64,000 nt of DNA, taken from NCBI GenBank assembly GCA_965277615.1, contig CBDIDG010000002.1:62001-126000 (forward strand), in the 5' to 3' direction. The number at the start of each line of letters is the position of its first letter. Positions within the stretch are counted from its first letter, which is position 1. The stretch is from Bog-532 sp965277615 (GTDB taxonomy: Bacteria > Actinomycetota > Actinomycetes > Streptosporangiales > Streptosporangiaceae). The translations under genes were made by a program, and so were the position numbers. Positions 55,625 through 63,784 of this stretch are shown in pieces. The notes beneath the pieces are model-generated. The model did no database searches. It worked only from the letters and a program-made list of their open reading frames with translations, and was not told where the DNA came from.

Positions 55625-56299
55625 CTACTGCTTGGGCTGAGGACGAGCGGCGATGACGAGAACCTCTGCGCGCAGCTCATCGGGGTCAATCCGCAACTCG
55701 GCCCACAGCGCCATCGCCGTCAGCAGGTTGAATGACTCCTGCGGTGAGCAGCGAACGGCGGAGGTCAGCGTCTGCGTGCTTTCCAGGAGCTCTATCAGCG
55801 CGAGTCCAGCCGCTGTGGCGTCGGCGGCATGCTGGCCCGCCGGCAGAGGCTCGGGCTTGCCGGCCGCAGTAATGAACGCCTCGGCCAGCAGCAGCTGCCC
55901 GTATCCGCGGCGCCAGGATCCGGGCTGTGTCGTCGCTCTCAACCCGGGGACGGCGGCAGCGAGCTGGCGAAGCATCCATGCTCCCTGGGCCAGCCGGGTC
56001 GCCAGCGCCCCGGCTCCGGCTCCGGCCGACCATGGCCTGTTGCCCTCCCCATCACGGGCCTTTCCCAGTCCGCGCCAGGCATCAGGCTTAGTGCCAGGGA
56101 CCGGCACCGTCATCGGCGCCTCCAGCAGCAGCGCCGCCTGGCCGCCGGCCAGCAGGCCGGGCGCCAGCACCGAGACTGCCGTCTCCGGATCCTCGCCCGT
56201 GTTGACGAGGTCACGGCCGGGCGCGTCAAACGCGGCCCACGCGAACTTTGACGGTGGCCGCACCGAACCGATATCGACCGCTACTACGCGGATTCCCAT
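55625..56299 (-). CDS. Conserved hypothetical protein, possible RNase-H-like fold
   Basis: A 224-residue protein starting VVAVDIGSVRPPSKFAWAAF, a beta-hairpin with Asp-Gly-Ser that resembles an actin/RNase-H nucleotide or metal loop, followed by ALLLEAPMTVPV and NRPWSAGAGAGALATRLAQG, and ending HAADATAAGLALIELLEST. The DxG start, central acidic residue and late DATAAxLAL helix recall DUF429-type proteins, but I cannot confirm the family. It is high in GC, unlike the NACHT gene before it. No operon partner. Confidence 0.6.
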   Translation of the reverse strand: MGIRVVAVDIGSVRPPSKFAWAAFDAPGRDLVNTGEDPETAVSVLAPGLLAGGQAALLLEAPMTVPVPGTKPDAWRGLGKARDGEGNRPWSAGAGAGALATRLAQGAWMLRQLAAAVPGLRATTQPGSWRRGYGQLLLAEAFITAAGKPEPLPAGQHAADATAAGLALIELLESTQTLTSAVRCSPQESFNLLTAMALWAELRIDPDELRAEVLVIAARPQPKQ

Positions 56300-56524
56300 G
56301 CCCAGTGATCAAACTCCGCACGACCCCAGGTCCGCAAGCTGACCGAAGGGTCGCTACCCCAGCGGCATGAACATGCGTTCCGCCGAAACGCCAATGCAAC
56401 GATCCGTCCGGTCGGCGGCAAATGAGCATGACTGCCGTACCTGGTTTCAGGCCTTTCCCCTAGGTACGTCCAGTCTTGGCTGCGATGGCTGGCTGACGAG
56501 CACGCGCGAGCAAGAATGGAAGGG

Positions 56525-57456
56525 CTACAACCCCGGGTTAATGCACTCCGCCGCGTTCCAGGCCTGCATGAACTGATCGAAGAAGTAGTCGAACCAGTCG
56601 GGGTCATCTTGATGGTTGACTCGAAACGTGGGGCGTAGCTCGTGCTTTCCACGGAATGAGCTGAGCCTGAGATCCATCTTTCCGTGCGGCGAGTCAGGGT
56701 CATATGCGTACAAGGTGTAAGGGCCGAAGTAGTCAAGCAGGCGAAGCTCGAAACCTTTTTGCACGAGTAGCGGGTGCAGCAGTTCAAGGTTGTGCTTGAG
56801 ATTCCTCTCTAGCACATGGTTACTCTTGTCGGCACGGAGGGCTGACATCGCGATACTTGCACTGATGACCGCCGCATCACCTTGTTTGATCAGAAGAACT
56901 TTTACTCTCGTGCCCTCTGCTAGCGCGCGCTCAAATATTCAATTAGACTGGGAATGTGCTTTTCAAGAATTGCTCCCCACAGCCAAACCTCTTCCTGGGC
57001 AGTGAGGATCAATCGTTGAATCTCATTCAGATTGTCTTCTTTCACGAAGAACTGAGATGCATGAACCGCGCTGTACTGTTGTGGCGCTGGAAGTTCCTCA
57101 GATGCGCGCTCCCTAGCTGCCCACCACTCCTCGGCGTGATCTTGATCTACCACTTGACACACCTTAAGGAAGCTTTCGAGCGTGGCCCGTGTCGGCAACC
57201 TCGTACCTGCCTCAAACTCGCTCAGAGAGGTCTTTGACAGTCCTGGACCGATTCGATAGCCCTGTTTCTGCACCTCCCTGGGGAAAGGCTGCGGTTTTTG
57301 CGGAGCCGCAAGAGGCAACCGGCGAACTGCTCTGGAGTCTGCACTGCGGCAAGCTCGTCTTCGAAAAGGTTTTGCGCTATGGATTTCCTCCAATCGCCTG
57401 TCTAAGTCGCATGATAATACGCTGCTCTCGGGTTTCGGCCCGACTGGCTGTCCCAT
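56525..57456 (-). pseudogene. HTH regulator with C-terminal DUF5919-like domain, frameshifted
   Basis: The 5' frame (57456-56920) has the end of an XRE-type HTH, SKTSLSEFEAGTRLPTRATL, with FLKVCQVVDQDHAEEWWAAR after it, then EVWLWGAILEKHIPSLIEYL where it stops. The next frame continues RALAEGTRVKVLLIKQGDAA through YFGPYTLYAYDPDSPHGKMD to 56525. A base is missing in CGCGCG at about 56930. The two parts fit one protein with a DUF5919/PLD-like domain known from actinobacterial HTH proteins. The HTH itself lacks several residues, so the N-terminus also seems damaged. Confidence 0.6.
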
Positions 57457-57616
57457 CTTGGCTCACATCTGTCCGGCTCGTCCGGCGGACATTCCGGGAC
57501 AGAGAAATTACTCGGGACAGGACGTTGCTGGACTCTTTCGTCCTGGAGTATTTCATGACCGGTATCCGGACTGATGGGGTGTCGCTATCGCCAGCCATCA
57601 GCGAACGGAGAGAGTC

Positions 57617-57775
57617 ATGAGCTTCTGGGTCGAACAGGTTTCAATTCTTAGCAACATACTTGTGGCAATCACGACAGCGCTACGTTTCGCGACAGCGGTC
57701 ATCGCCTTCGCATCAACGGTCACGACCCTCGCTCCGCGAGTACGCCAATGGCTACGGCTACGTCGCGACCGGTAA
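57617..57775 (+). CDS. Small putative membrane peptide (52 residues)
   Basis: MSFWVEQVSILSNILVAITT begins a peptide with one hydrophobic helix (residues about 8-42) and a basic C-terminus rich in Arg. GGAGAGAG lies four bases before the ATG. It sits in the lower-GC part, 160 bp upstream of the divergent HTH relic. Size and helix-plus-basic-tail layout recall small toxins of toxin-antitoxin or holin type, but I do not recognise a family and it may not be expressed. Confidence 0.35.
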   Translation: MSFWVEQVSILSNILVAITTALRFATAVIAFASTVTTLAPRVRQWLRLRRDR

Positions 57776-57988
57776 TTTGCGCTCTCGATAAAAACCTAGA
57801 ACGGCCTGGAGATGTCACAGAGGCAGATCCGGGCCGTTATAGTACGCTTTGGTCAATCGTTTGAAGCGCCTCACTGGCGGTTGCTTACCTCGTTATCCTG
57901 GGACAGCAGGGCAGTGGCGGCGGCCTGCTCAAATCGGCAAGGCCGGGCGTTTCACCGGGCATCGAGGACCGGTGCGACGGCTGGCGGG

Positions 57989-58913
57989 TCAGGTGCCGGA
58001 TGCCATGTAGGCGGCAAGGATGTAATTGGGGTGGCGATCGAGATTCTTGCGTGCCCGGTCATAGCGCATCGTGGTGCGAGGATCGGCGTGGCGCGCGGCG
58101 ATCTGGACGTCTCGTAGGTCTACGCCAGCGTCGAGCATGGTGGTGACGAAGGTGTGCCTGAGCAGGTGCGGGTGTGGCCTGGCGATCCTGACCCCTGCTG
58201 TCTCGGTGAGCCGCCGCAGCCGGCGGGTGGCGGCGTGGCGGTCCATTCGGGTGCCGCGGCTGTTGAGCAGGATCGGCCCGCGGGTGCGGGCGCCGATGGC
58301 CTGGTCGATGGAGCGGCCGACTGCGGGCGGCAACGGGACGAGGACGACCTTGGTGCCTTTGCCGCAGACGCGCAGCACCCGATGGCCATGCTCTTCACCC
58401 AGATCGTTGATGTCCGCCCCAGTGGCCTCGAAGATGCGCAGGCCGAGCAGCCCGAGCATCGCGACCAACGCGAAGTCACAGGTGTTCGTCGACTCGCGGG
58501 CCGCAGTAAGAAGTGCCTCAAATTGCAGGTGCGTGAACCCGAGAGTTGGTACCTCCGGCGGTACCGAGGGTCGGCGGACGTGTTCGGCGGGTGAGTGTTC
58601 TAGCACGCCATCGATGACGCAGGCCCGGTAGAACCCTGCCACCACGGAGAAGCGACGGGAGACAGTGGACGGCTTGAACCGACAGATCTCCTGCATCCAC
58701 CGGATGTACAACTCGAGATGCGGCCGCCGTGCAGCCAGTGAGTCCAGGCCGTGCTCGGCACACCAGCTAAGGAAGCAGCGCAGATCGGATTTCGGTGTGG
58801 CTGCGGGAGGATCCTTTGAACCGGGCCAGATAGGCCGCTACTGCCAGCCGTAGCGGGTCAGTGCATGCTGTGTGATCGGAGGGAGCGGATATAACTGCGG
58901 GGAAGTTCATCAT
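57989..58913 (-). pseudogene. Tyrosine recombinase (phage-type integrase), frameshifted
   Basis: The main frame (57989-58711 and further upstream) holds the catalytic domain: GLRIFEATGADINDL (first Arg), VCGKGTKVVLVPL (Lys), PHLLRHTFVTTMLDAG (His-Arg) and RHADPRTTMRYDRA (His, nucleophile Tyr). The N-terminal SAM-like domain reads DLRCFLSWCAEHGLDSLAAR in the same frame, but its first part, from ATG 58913 (PLRLAVAAYLARFKGSSRSH), is in another frame; an extra A in GAAATCC at about 58790 breaks it. The catalytic half is intact. It could still be made from an internal TTG/GTG. No att repeat was found. Confidence 0.78.
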
Positions 58914-59055
58914 GAGCTGAGGCTGCGCCCGGCAGCTGCTCGTGCATAGAAGCGGAACCTGTGCTGGATGGCGTCCCCGGGCATGCCGCCAGGTAAGGCC
59001 CAGGGCTCGAGGCCAGCCGGGTTACGATGAACAGGCCGACGCAAGGAGCCGGATC

Positions 59056-59265
59056 ATGACGCAGGCGGTGCACATCCCCTACACCGTGGAGCAGGACGAA
59101 GATGGCGTGTGGTGCGCCCACGCTCAGCTGCGTCCCGGCGTGGGCGCCAACGGTGAAGGCGATACCCGCGAGGCTGCCGTGGCTGACTTGCGCGAGGCGC
59201 TTGAAGGGCTGATCGCCGAGTTTGGCGCACCGCAGGAACTCACGCTCACGGTTGACGTGGCCTGA
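59056..59265 (+). CDS. hicB: HicB-family antitoxin
   Basis: The 69-residue protein has the HicB partial RNase-H-like fold: YTVEQDEDGVWCAHAQLRPG, ANGEGDTREAAVADLREALE and a short end. AAGGAG precedes the ATG by seven bases and TACGAT at 59023-59028 is a probable -10 box. It is followed by hicA with a TGATG junction. HicB neutralises HicA and usually represses the pair; no additional DNA-binding domain is seen in this short form. Confidence 0.88.
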   Translation: MTQAVHIPYTVEQDEDGVWCAHAQLRPGVGANGEGDTREAAVADLREALEGLIAEFGAPQELTLTVDVA

Positions 59266-59489
59266 TGCCACCCGTCCCATCTCTGCCCGGCGAGCGGATC
59301 GTCCGGGCATTAGAGAGAACCGGTTTCAAGGTGGCCCGTGTCAGGGGCAGTCACCGCATCATGCGCCACCCTGATGGACGCGGCACGACAGTCCCGGTAC
59401 ACCCAGGTCGCGATGTCGCCAAAGGAACACTCCGCGGGATCCTCTCCGACGTAGGCATGAGCATCGAAGAACTGCAACGGCTCCTGTAA
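59265..59489 (+). CDS. hicA: HicA-family mRNA interferase toxin
   Basis: A 74-residue double-stranded-RNA-binding-fold toxin: ERIVRALERTGFKVARVRGS then HRIMRHPDGRGTTVPVHPG with the catalytic His in GSHRIM. It ends LSDVGMSIEELQRLL. The start shares a base with the hicB stop (TGATG). Such toxins cut mRNA independently of, or at, ribosomes and halt growth; within this island the pair may stabilise the region. Confidence 0.9.
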   Translation: MPPVPSLPGERIVRALERTGFKVARVRGSHRIMRHPDGRGTTVPVHPGRDVAKGTLRGILSDVGMSIEELQRLL

Positions 59490-59596
59490 GGGAGAACGTG
59501 CCAACCCACCTGGACTCACGCCCACAAAGCGGTAGAAGAGTTGCTCGTCCTCCAGTCGGCCGGCCGTTTGTCGGTGCCCGTGTCTAGGGTTGGCCT

Positions 59597-59840
59597 GTGG
59601 ATACGCGACAGGCGGCCCAGCGGTGGGCACAGGTATGGGAGCGTGGTTGGCCTGGGCATGACGTGGCGCATCAGCGGGCTTTATGCCGAGGGCGCGTTTT
59701 GGCGGCAGCATACGTTCCGCGACCCGGAGCCGGGCTATCTGGCCCGCGTGTTCGCGGAGGAGGAATCGGCCGAGTGCCGGTTTGGTGTGCCTATTGCCGA
59801 TGGTGATCAGGCTGCCGTGCCTTGGAGCGCGCAAGCCAGA
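59597..59840 (+). pseudogene. SnoaL-like protein gene, frameshifted and truncated
   Basis: GTG 59597 opens DTRQAAQRWAQVWERGWPGH; at about 59660 one extra C shifts the frame and ISGLYAEGAFWRQHTFRDPE with GYLARVFAEEESAECRFGVP continues. The joined sequence matches short SnoaL/NTF2-like proteins but breaks off after VPIADGDQAAVPW. TAGGGT seven bases before the GTG would be a leaderless -10 box. The 3' end runs into the debris that follows the caspase/NB-ARC gene. Confidence 0.6.
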
Positions 59841-59955
59841 CTGGCAGATAAGTCCATTGATGAATCTGCGGACATTGCCGAGTCTAAGTGGGCGTGCCGG
59901 GCCAGAGAATTCCTTGCAGCCTGCAACTGCGTGCTTCCATATTTCTCTAGCCAGT

Positions 59956-62781
59956 TCAGCTTCTCCGTTCGTTACCTTCCCGTTCCGGGCTCTTCGGATC
60001 GGTTGCGGCGAGCAGGGAAAAGACAGCCCGCTGTAGCGTCCTCGCCAAGTCGGGGGCGTCTTTCTCGATGCTGGCGCGGGTCACCCCTTGCACGACTCGA
60101 TGCAGTTGCATTTCATTCCGCTGGCCATCCACTCTGATAAGCGAGAATCGCGCGAGTTCGCGTCGGGCGCGCCTGAATTCGATGGGGGAAGACAACACTT
60201 TCTGTAGCGGTTCTGGCAGCGGCGGATCGAATTCCTCTTGGCGAGCCAGAAAGCTCTCATCCGCGATCGGCTCGGCGGCGAAGAACGCTAGGAATGCGAA
60301 CAGTGCTTGCGCCTCAGGCGACAGGGCGCTGGGGGGAGAATTCCACGTCTGAGAGACCGGGGAGCTCCAGGTAAACATGTCTGCGTCCCGGGCAAGTAGG
60401 GTAGCTGCATCCTGCTTGAATGCCTCGATGTAGTCGGCGACCGGGATGCCGGTCTGCGCCAGGTAGGACGCGGCGTGCTCGGCCGCGAGCGGCAGGTCCC
60501 CCAGCATTGCAGCGAGTTGATCAGCGTCTGCGGCGGTTCTCGCTTCTTGCGTGGGGTCCTCGGTTGGGGCGAGCTGGGGCAACCGCTCTCGTAGGAATGC
60601 GACCGTTTCCGAGCGGGGGAGCCCCTGGACCTCGATTCCTTCGGTGCCTAGCACCCGCCGCCACTCGCTAATTCTCGAGGTGACGATTACATCGCCGCCC
60701 TGAGGAATGTAGCGGCGCAACATTTCTGGCTTTGTTACGTCGTCGAAGACCAGCAACCACCGGGAATAACGATCCCCGGCCTGGAGCGCATCGATGACGC
60801 GGTTGACCGACCGGTCCCGATCACCCGGGCTGACATCCGATAGTCCGAGTCGGGTCCCAAGCGCTTCGAGCGAGTTCAGAATCGAGTTTTCCTGGTCAGC
60901 GCGTATCCACCAGACGAGCTCGTAGTCATAGGCGTAGCGGTTCACATACTCGGCCGCGATCTGAGTCTTGCCTATCCCGCCCAGCCCGTAGAGCACGCTT
61001 GGCGGCTGGGACCTACTGGACGGATCACCTTGCGAAAGCTGTTCGCGAAGACTTTGCAGTTCTGCTGCGCGACCAGTGAAATGCGGGTTACGGAAGGGAA
61101 TCTCCCCTCCCCAGATGGCGGGACGTACAGTGCCCTCAATACTGGGCCTTGATGGCGGCTGGGACCGAGGGAAGATCGTAACCTTGACGCTGTCCGCGTC
61201 GATTATCACCAACGGCTCCTGCGCGCCAGCCTTCCCGCATTCTTCAACGGAGCGGGCCACACCCGTGCCCGCGCCTTCCATCAGCTGCGACCAGGTCAGC
61301 GGCTGAGCGATCCGGAAGTTGCGCCGCTCCGACGTCCTAGCAAGCTCCGCGAGGGAATGCGCCCCGGGGGCGACGGCCGCGCCCTGCCACGCACCGGGGC
61401 TGTGTATCTCGATCCGGTCCTCGAAGGCGTGAATCTGGACGCATGATTTCTGGTTCTCATAATCCCGGTGGACCACGGCGTTGGCGATGATCTCCCGGAC
61501 GGCGACCATCGGGTACCGGTAAGCAGGCTCGGCGCGCGGCCCGCTGTCGGTGGGCGTGTCGCCGGTGCGGGCAACGTCGGCGACGAAGTTATAAGCTCTG
61601 GTGATCAATTGCGGTATCGGGTCATGGAAGTCGGTGATCTCCCGTGGCGCCGTGTTTGTCGTACCGTGGAACCGGACGCACTGCACCACTGCCGATGGCA
61701 GTGTCTGCGTCGGGTAAGCGCCGAAAAGCAGCAGCCCGGCATACGTGATGTTGCCGTCCCCCGTCAGTAGCCCGGCACGGTCCAGGAACTGCACGTCGGT
61801 CAGGCTGTCAGGCATCCGCTCGCGCACATCTTCCCGCATTCCCTTTCGGAACTCCGCGACCAGCGCCGTACTGAAAGACGCGCCAGGAACCGGGCGGTCC
61901 AGGTACGGGACTTCGGGGCCAGGAAGCGCAGACGGGTATGTGATGTAGACGTCCCGGGCGGCTGAAATTCTGTCGCGCCCAAGGGGCGTGCCGTCATGGA
62001 GGCTCTCCTCGCGGGCTCCGTCGGCATCCTCGCGTAGCCCCGTCCAGGGAGCATTGCGGGCCGCGGGGATGGCCCGTCTAGCTATTGGGATAGTTCCTGA
62101 GCCTTCGAAGTTCTGATGTGGCCGGGCGCCGTCGAACGAGACTGTCTTCAGATAACGGTACACGTCGTCAAGATCGACGCTCCCATCCCCATCGAGATCA
62201 TCGGCCCTTTTCGTGAGGGCGTCGGCGAGAGCTTTCGTGAATGGGCTGGGCGCGCCCTTCTGCGCACCGTCAGCGGCCCGCTCGGCCGCCGAGGTTGCCG
62301 CTAGGACATAGCGCCCAGTGCCAAACATATCCGTGATCTCTCGGTCATCGTCACCTTTGAATAGGGCGCTATAGCAGCAATCGAGGACCAGAATCTTTGT
62401 CTGGGCGAGACTGGAACTGGATCCAACGATGTCCTTCAGGACTCTGCCGGAGACGGCGGTCGAGCGGAGCCTCGACAGATCTGTATTCTGCGCGCACAGG
62501 TAGAGTTCCTGGTCGCGCGAACGTCCATGTCCGCTGTAGTAGAACAGCAGGGTGTCGTCAGGCTCCGCCGACTCGAAGAACTCCTCGACGGCCTCTAGAA
62601 TCTCTCCACTCGTCGCGTCATTAAGCGGATCCCGGACGTTTGCCTTCTCGAACATTCCTGTGTCGTGGTCGGTGAGGGCATCGCGCATCAGCAGCCCATC
62701 CCGCTTTGGTCCCTGCAGATCCCGCAGCGAGCCTTGAGCCGCCGGAAAGCGGTAGTTGCAGACGATGAGCGCCCGATACAC
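59956..62781 (-). CDS. Caspase-like peptidase / HATPase-like / NB-ARC fusion protein
   Basis: The 941-residue protein has, in order: a caspase (C14) domain (1-235) with catalytic H85 in FYYSGHGRS and C136 in LVLDCCYSALF, plus an EF-hand-like DLDGDGSVDLDD (195-206); a RecG/AlbA-associated HATPase_c4-like part (about 300-540) with VREIIANAVVHRDY and IEIHSPGAW; and an NB-ARC NTPase (about 565-815) with FTGRAAELQSL, Walker A GLGGIGKTQ (599-607), WLLVFDDV (675-682) and VIVTSR, then winged helix to LHRVVQGVTR. The TPR sensor normally following is absent; translation stops at 59956. Divergent from EACC1. Probable stress- or phage-triggered suicide protease. Confidence 0.88.
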   Translation of the reverse strand: MYRALIVCNYRFPAAQGSLRDLQGPKRDGLLMRDALTDHDTGMFEKANVRDPLNDATSGEILEAVEEFFESAEPDDTLLFYYSGHGRSRDQELYLCAQNTDLSRLRSTAVSGRVLKDIVGSSSSLAQTKILVLDCCYSALFKGDDDREITDMFGTGRYVLAATSAAERAADGAQKGAPSPFTKALADALTKRADDLDGDGSVDLDDVYRYLKTVSFDGARPHQNFEGSGTIPIARRAIPAARNAPWTGLREDADGAREESLHDGTPLGRDRISAARDVYITYPSALPGPEVPYLDRPVPGASFSTALVAEFRKGMREDVRERMPDSLTDVQFLDRAGLLTGDGNITYAGLLLFGAYPTQTLPSAVVQCVRFHGTTNTAPREITDFHDPIPQLITRAYNFVADVARTGDTPTDSGPRAEPAYRYPMVAVREIIANAVVHRDYENQKSCVQIHAFEDRIEIHSPGAWQGAAVAPGAHSLAELARTSERRNFRIAQPLTWSQLMEGAGTGVARSVEECGKAGAQEPLVIIDADSVKVTIFPRSQPPSRPSIEGTVRPAIWGGEIPFRNPHFTGRAAELQSLREQLSQGDPSSRSQPPSVLYGLGGIGKTQIAAEYVNRYAYDYELVWWIRADQENSILNSLEALGTRLGLSDVSPGDRDRSVNRVIDALQAGDRYSRWLLVFDDVTKPEMLRRYIPQGGDVIVTSRISEWRRVLGTEGIEVQGLPRSETVAFLRERLPQLAPTEDPTQEARTAADADQLAAMLGDLPLAAEHAASYLAQTGIPVADYIEAFKQDAATLLARDADMFTWSSPVSQTWNSPPSALSPEAQALFAFLAFFAAEPIADESFLARQEEFDPPLPEPLQKVLSSPIEFRRARRELARFSLIRVDGQRNEMQLHRVVQGVTRASIEKDAPDLARTLQRAVFSLLAATDPKSPEREGNERRS

Positions 62782-62792
62782 GTGTTCCCCTC

Positions 62793-62839
62793 GTCCTCTA
62801 CACGAGCATGCGGGTAGTGTTCACCAAATTGTAGAGGAC
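62793..62839. promoter_or_regulatory. Inverted repeat between the caspase and EACC1 genes
   Basis: GTCCTCTACA (62793-62802) and TGTAGAGGAC (62830-62839) are perfect 10-base complements 27 bp apart, almost symmetrically placed in the 75-bp gap between the divergent starts. They could be two half-sites, or two sites for one regulator acting on both genes, and could also form a long stem in the mRNA leaders. Confidence 0.55.
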
Positions 62840-62856
62840 TAGCGGGAGTCAAGAGG

Positions 62857-63246
62857 ATGGCGGAAGTTACCGTTGATGCAGACATCCGAGGCATCGATCG
62901 GGCCCACCCAGCATTTCAGGGATCCTGGGGCGAGCTGCTCACCGACCTCCGCGCGACCCCCGGATTGCGCGCTCAGGAACGTGACGTAGCAGCTGAACCG
63001 GCCATGAAAGGCAAGGGCTGGGAAACCGAACTCATTGTCGGGCTGACAAGTACCGGGACCGTCACGGGCCTCGTTCAGGCGCTTAAGCTCTGGCTCGGCC
63101 GCGACCGGCGCCGCTCAGTCACGGTGACCGTCCGCTCTGGTGGCCAGGAGGCCAGCTACGAGGTAGCGGGCGAGAACATCTCCACCGGCACGTTGCAAGA
63201 CGCCCTAGACGCAGCAGTTCGGCGGGAGCGCGAGAAAAAGAAGTGA
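62857..63246 (+). CDS. Effector-associated constant component EACC1
   Basis: A 129-residue protein. It has the EACC1 pattern: WGELLTDLRATPGLRAQERD, a central helix TELIVGLTSTGTVTGLVQAL followed by KLWLGRDRRRSVTVTVRSGG, and a final ALDAAVRREREKK. EACC1 was described by comparative genomics as a constant partner of variable peptidase or STAND effectors in actinobacterial conflict systems. Here it is divergent from a caspase/NB-ARC protein, the expected partner. The hydrophobic helix may insert into membranes or bind the effector; the biochemical role is not known. Confidence 0.85.
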   Translation: MAEVTVDADIRGIDRAHPAFQGSWGELLTDLRATPGLRAQERDVAAEPAMKGKGWETELIVGLTSTGTVTGLVQALKLWLGRDRRRSVTVTVRSGGQEASYEVAGENISTGTLQDALDAAVRREREKKK

Positions 63247-63504
63247 CACCATAATGTCCAAGCCACCACGCTTATGCTCACGCTCTTGTAAGAAACACGA
63301 ACGAGCGGAAGCTCTCCCATCAGCGGCGTTCGGTGCGCTTCGGTCTCTGGCGACAGGACGTCCGCTCATCGGCATGAGCGGTCGTTTACGCCCGCCTCGT
63401 CTGGAACTCAGTTGGTCAAGATGATGGGCAGCGGAGGGGCGATATTACTCAACCGCCGCTTTCTTTCCGGAACCGGGCTTAGCGGCGGGAGAAACACCTG
63501 AACT

Positions 63505-63747
63505 TTATGCTGCGAGGAGGGGGTGTGCCTTGGCCTGTTCGTAGAACGGTTCGGGGGCCAGGTCGATGCCGCCAGGCCACCCGAGGGTGCCGGCCTCCGG
63601 GTCGACGGTGACCTCGGCGAAGTAGCCGGAGTCATTCAGTGGCGCCAGGACGCCGGTCCATCGTTCTGCGGAGAAGCCGACGTCCCCGGCTGTGCCGTCG
63701 CTGAAGAGCAGGCGGAGCAGGCGGTCACCGACCACAGCGACACCCAC
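63505..63747 (-). CDS. DUF2442-domain protein
   Basis: The 80-residue protein (GTG start at 63747) matches DUF2442: RLLRLLFSDGTAGDVGFSAE, GYFAEVTVDPEAGTLGWPGG and IDLAPEPFYEQA. The frame is open further upstream (VDENYLPVVVGV), without another good start codon. It directly follows a DUF4160 gene on the same strand. DUF4160/DUF2442 pairs are a recurrent, toxin-antitoxin-like arrangement whose action is not established. Confidence 0.85.
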   Translation of the reverse strand: MGVAVVGDRLLRLLFSDGTAGDVGFSAERWTGVLAPLNDSGYFAEVTVDPEAGTLGWPGGIDLAPEPFYEQAKAHPLLAA

Positions 63748-63784
63748 GACGACGGGCAGGTAGTTCTCGTCGACGGTCTTGGCG

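Noticed and set aside
56284..56787. Minus-strand 167-residue frame between the DUF429-like gene and the HTH relic
   Set aside because: It overlaps the 3' half of the HTH/DUF5919-like gene in a different frame and has no recognisable motif.
57189..57620. Plus-strand 143-residue frame ending just before the small membrane peptide
   Set aside because: Most of it lies antisense to the HTH relic and it has no domain pattern; its stop overlapping the peptide ATG is probably chance.
57776..57988. Attachment site or tRNA next to the integrase
   Set aside because: No tRNA arms with anticodon loop and no direct repeat pair matching another position in the window were found; only a weak AACGGCC/GGCCGTT pairing is present.
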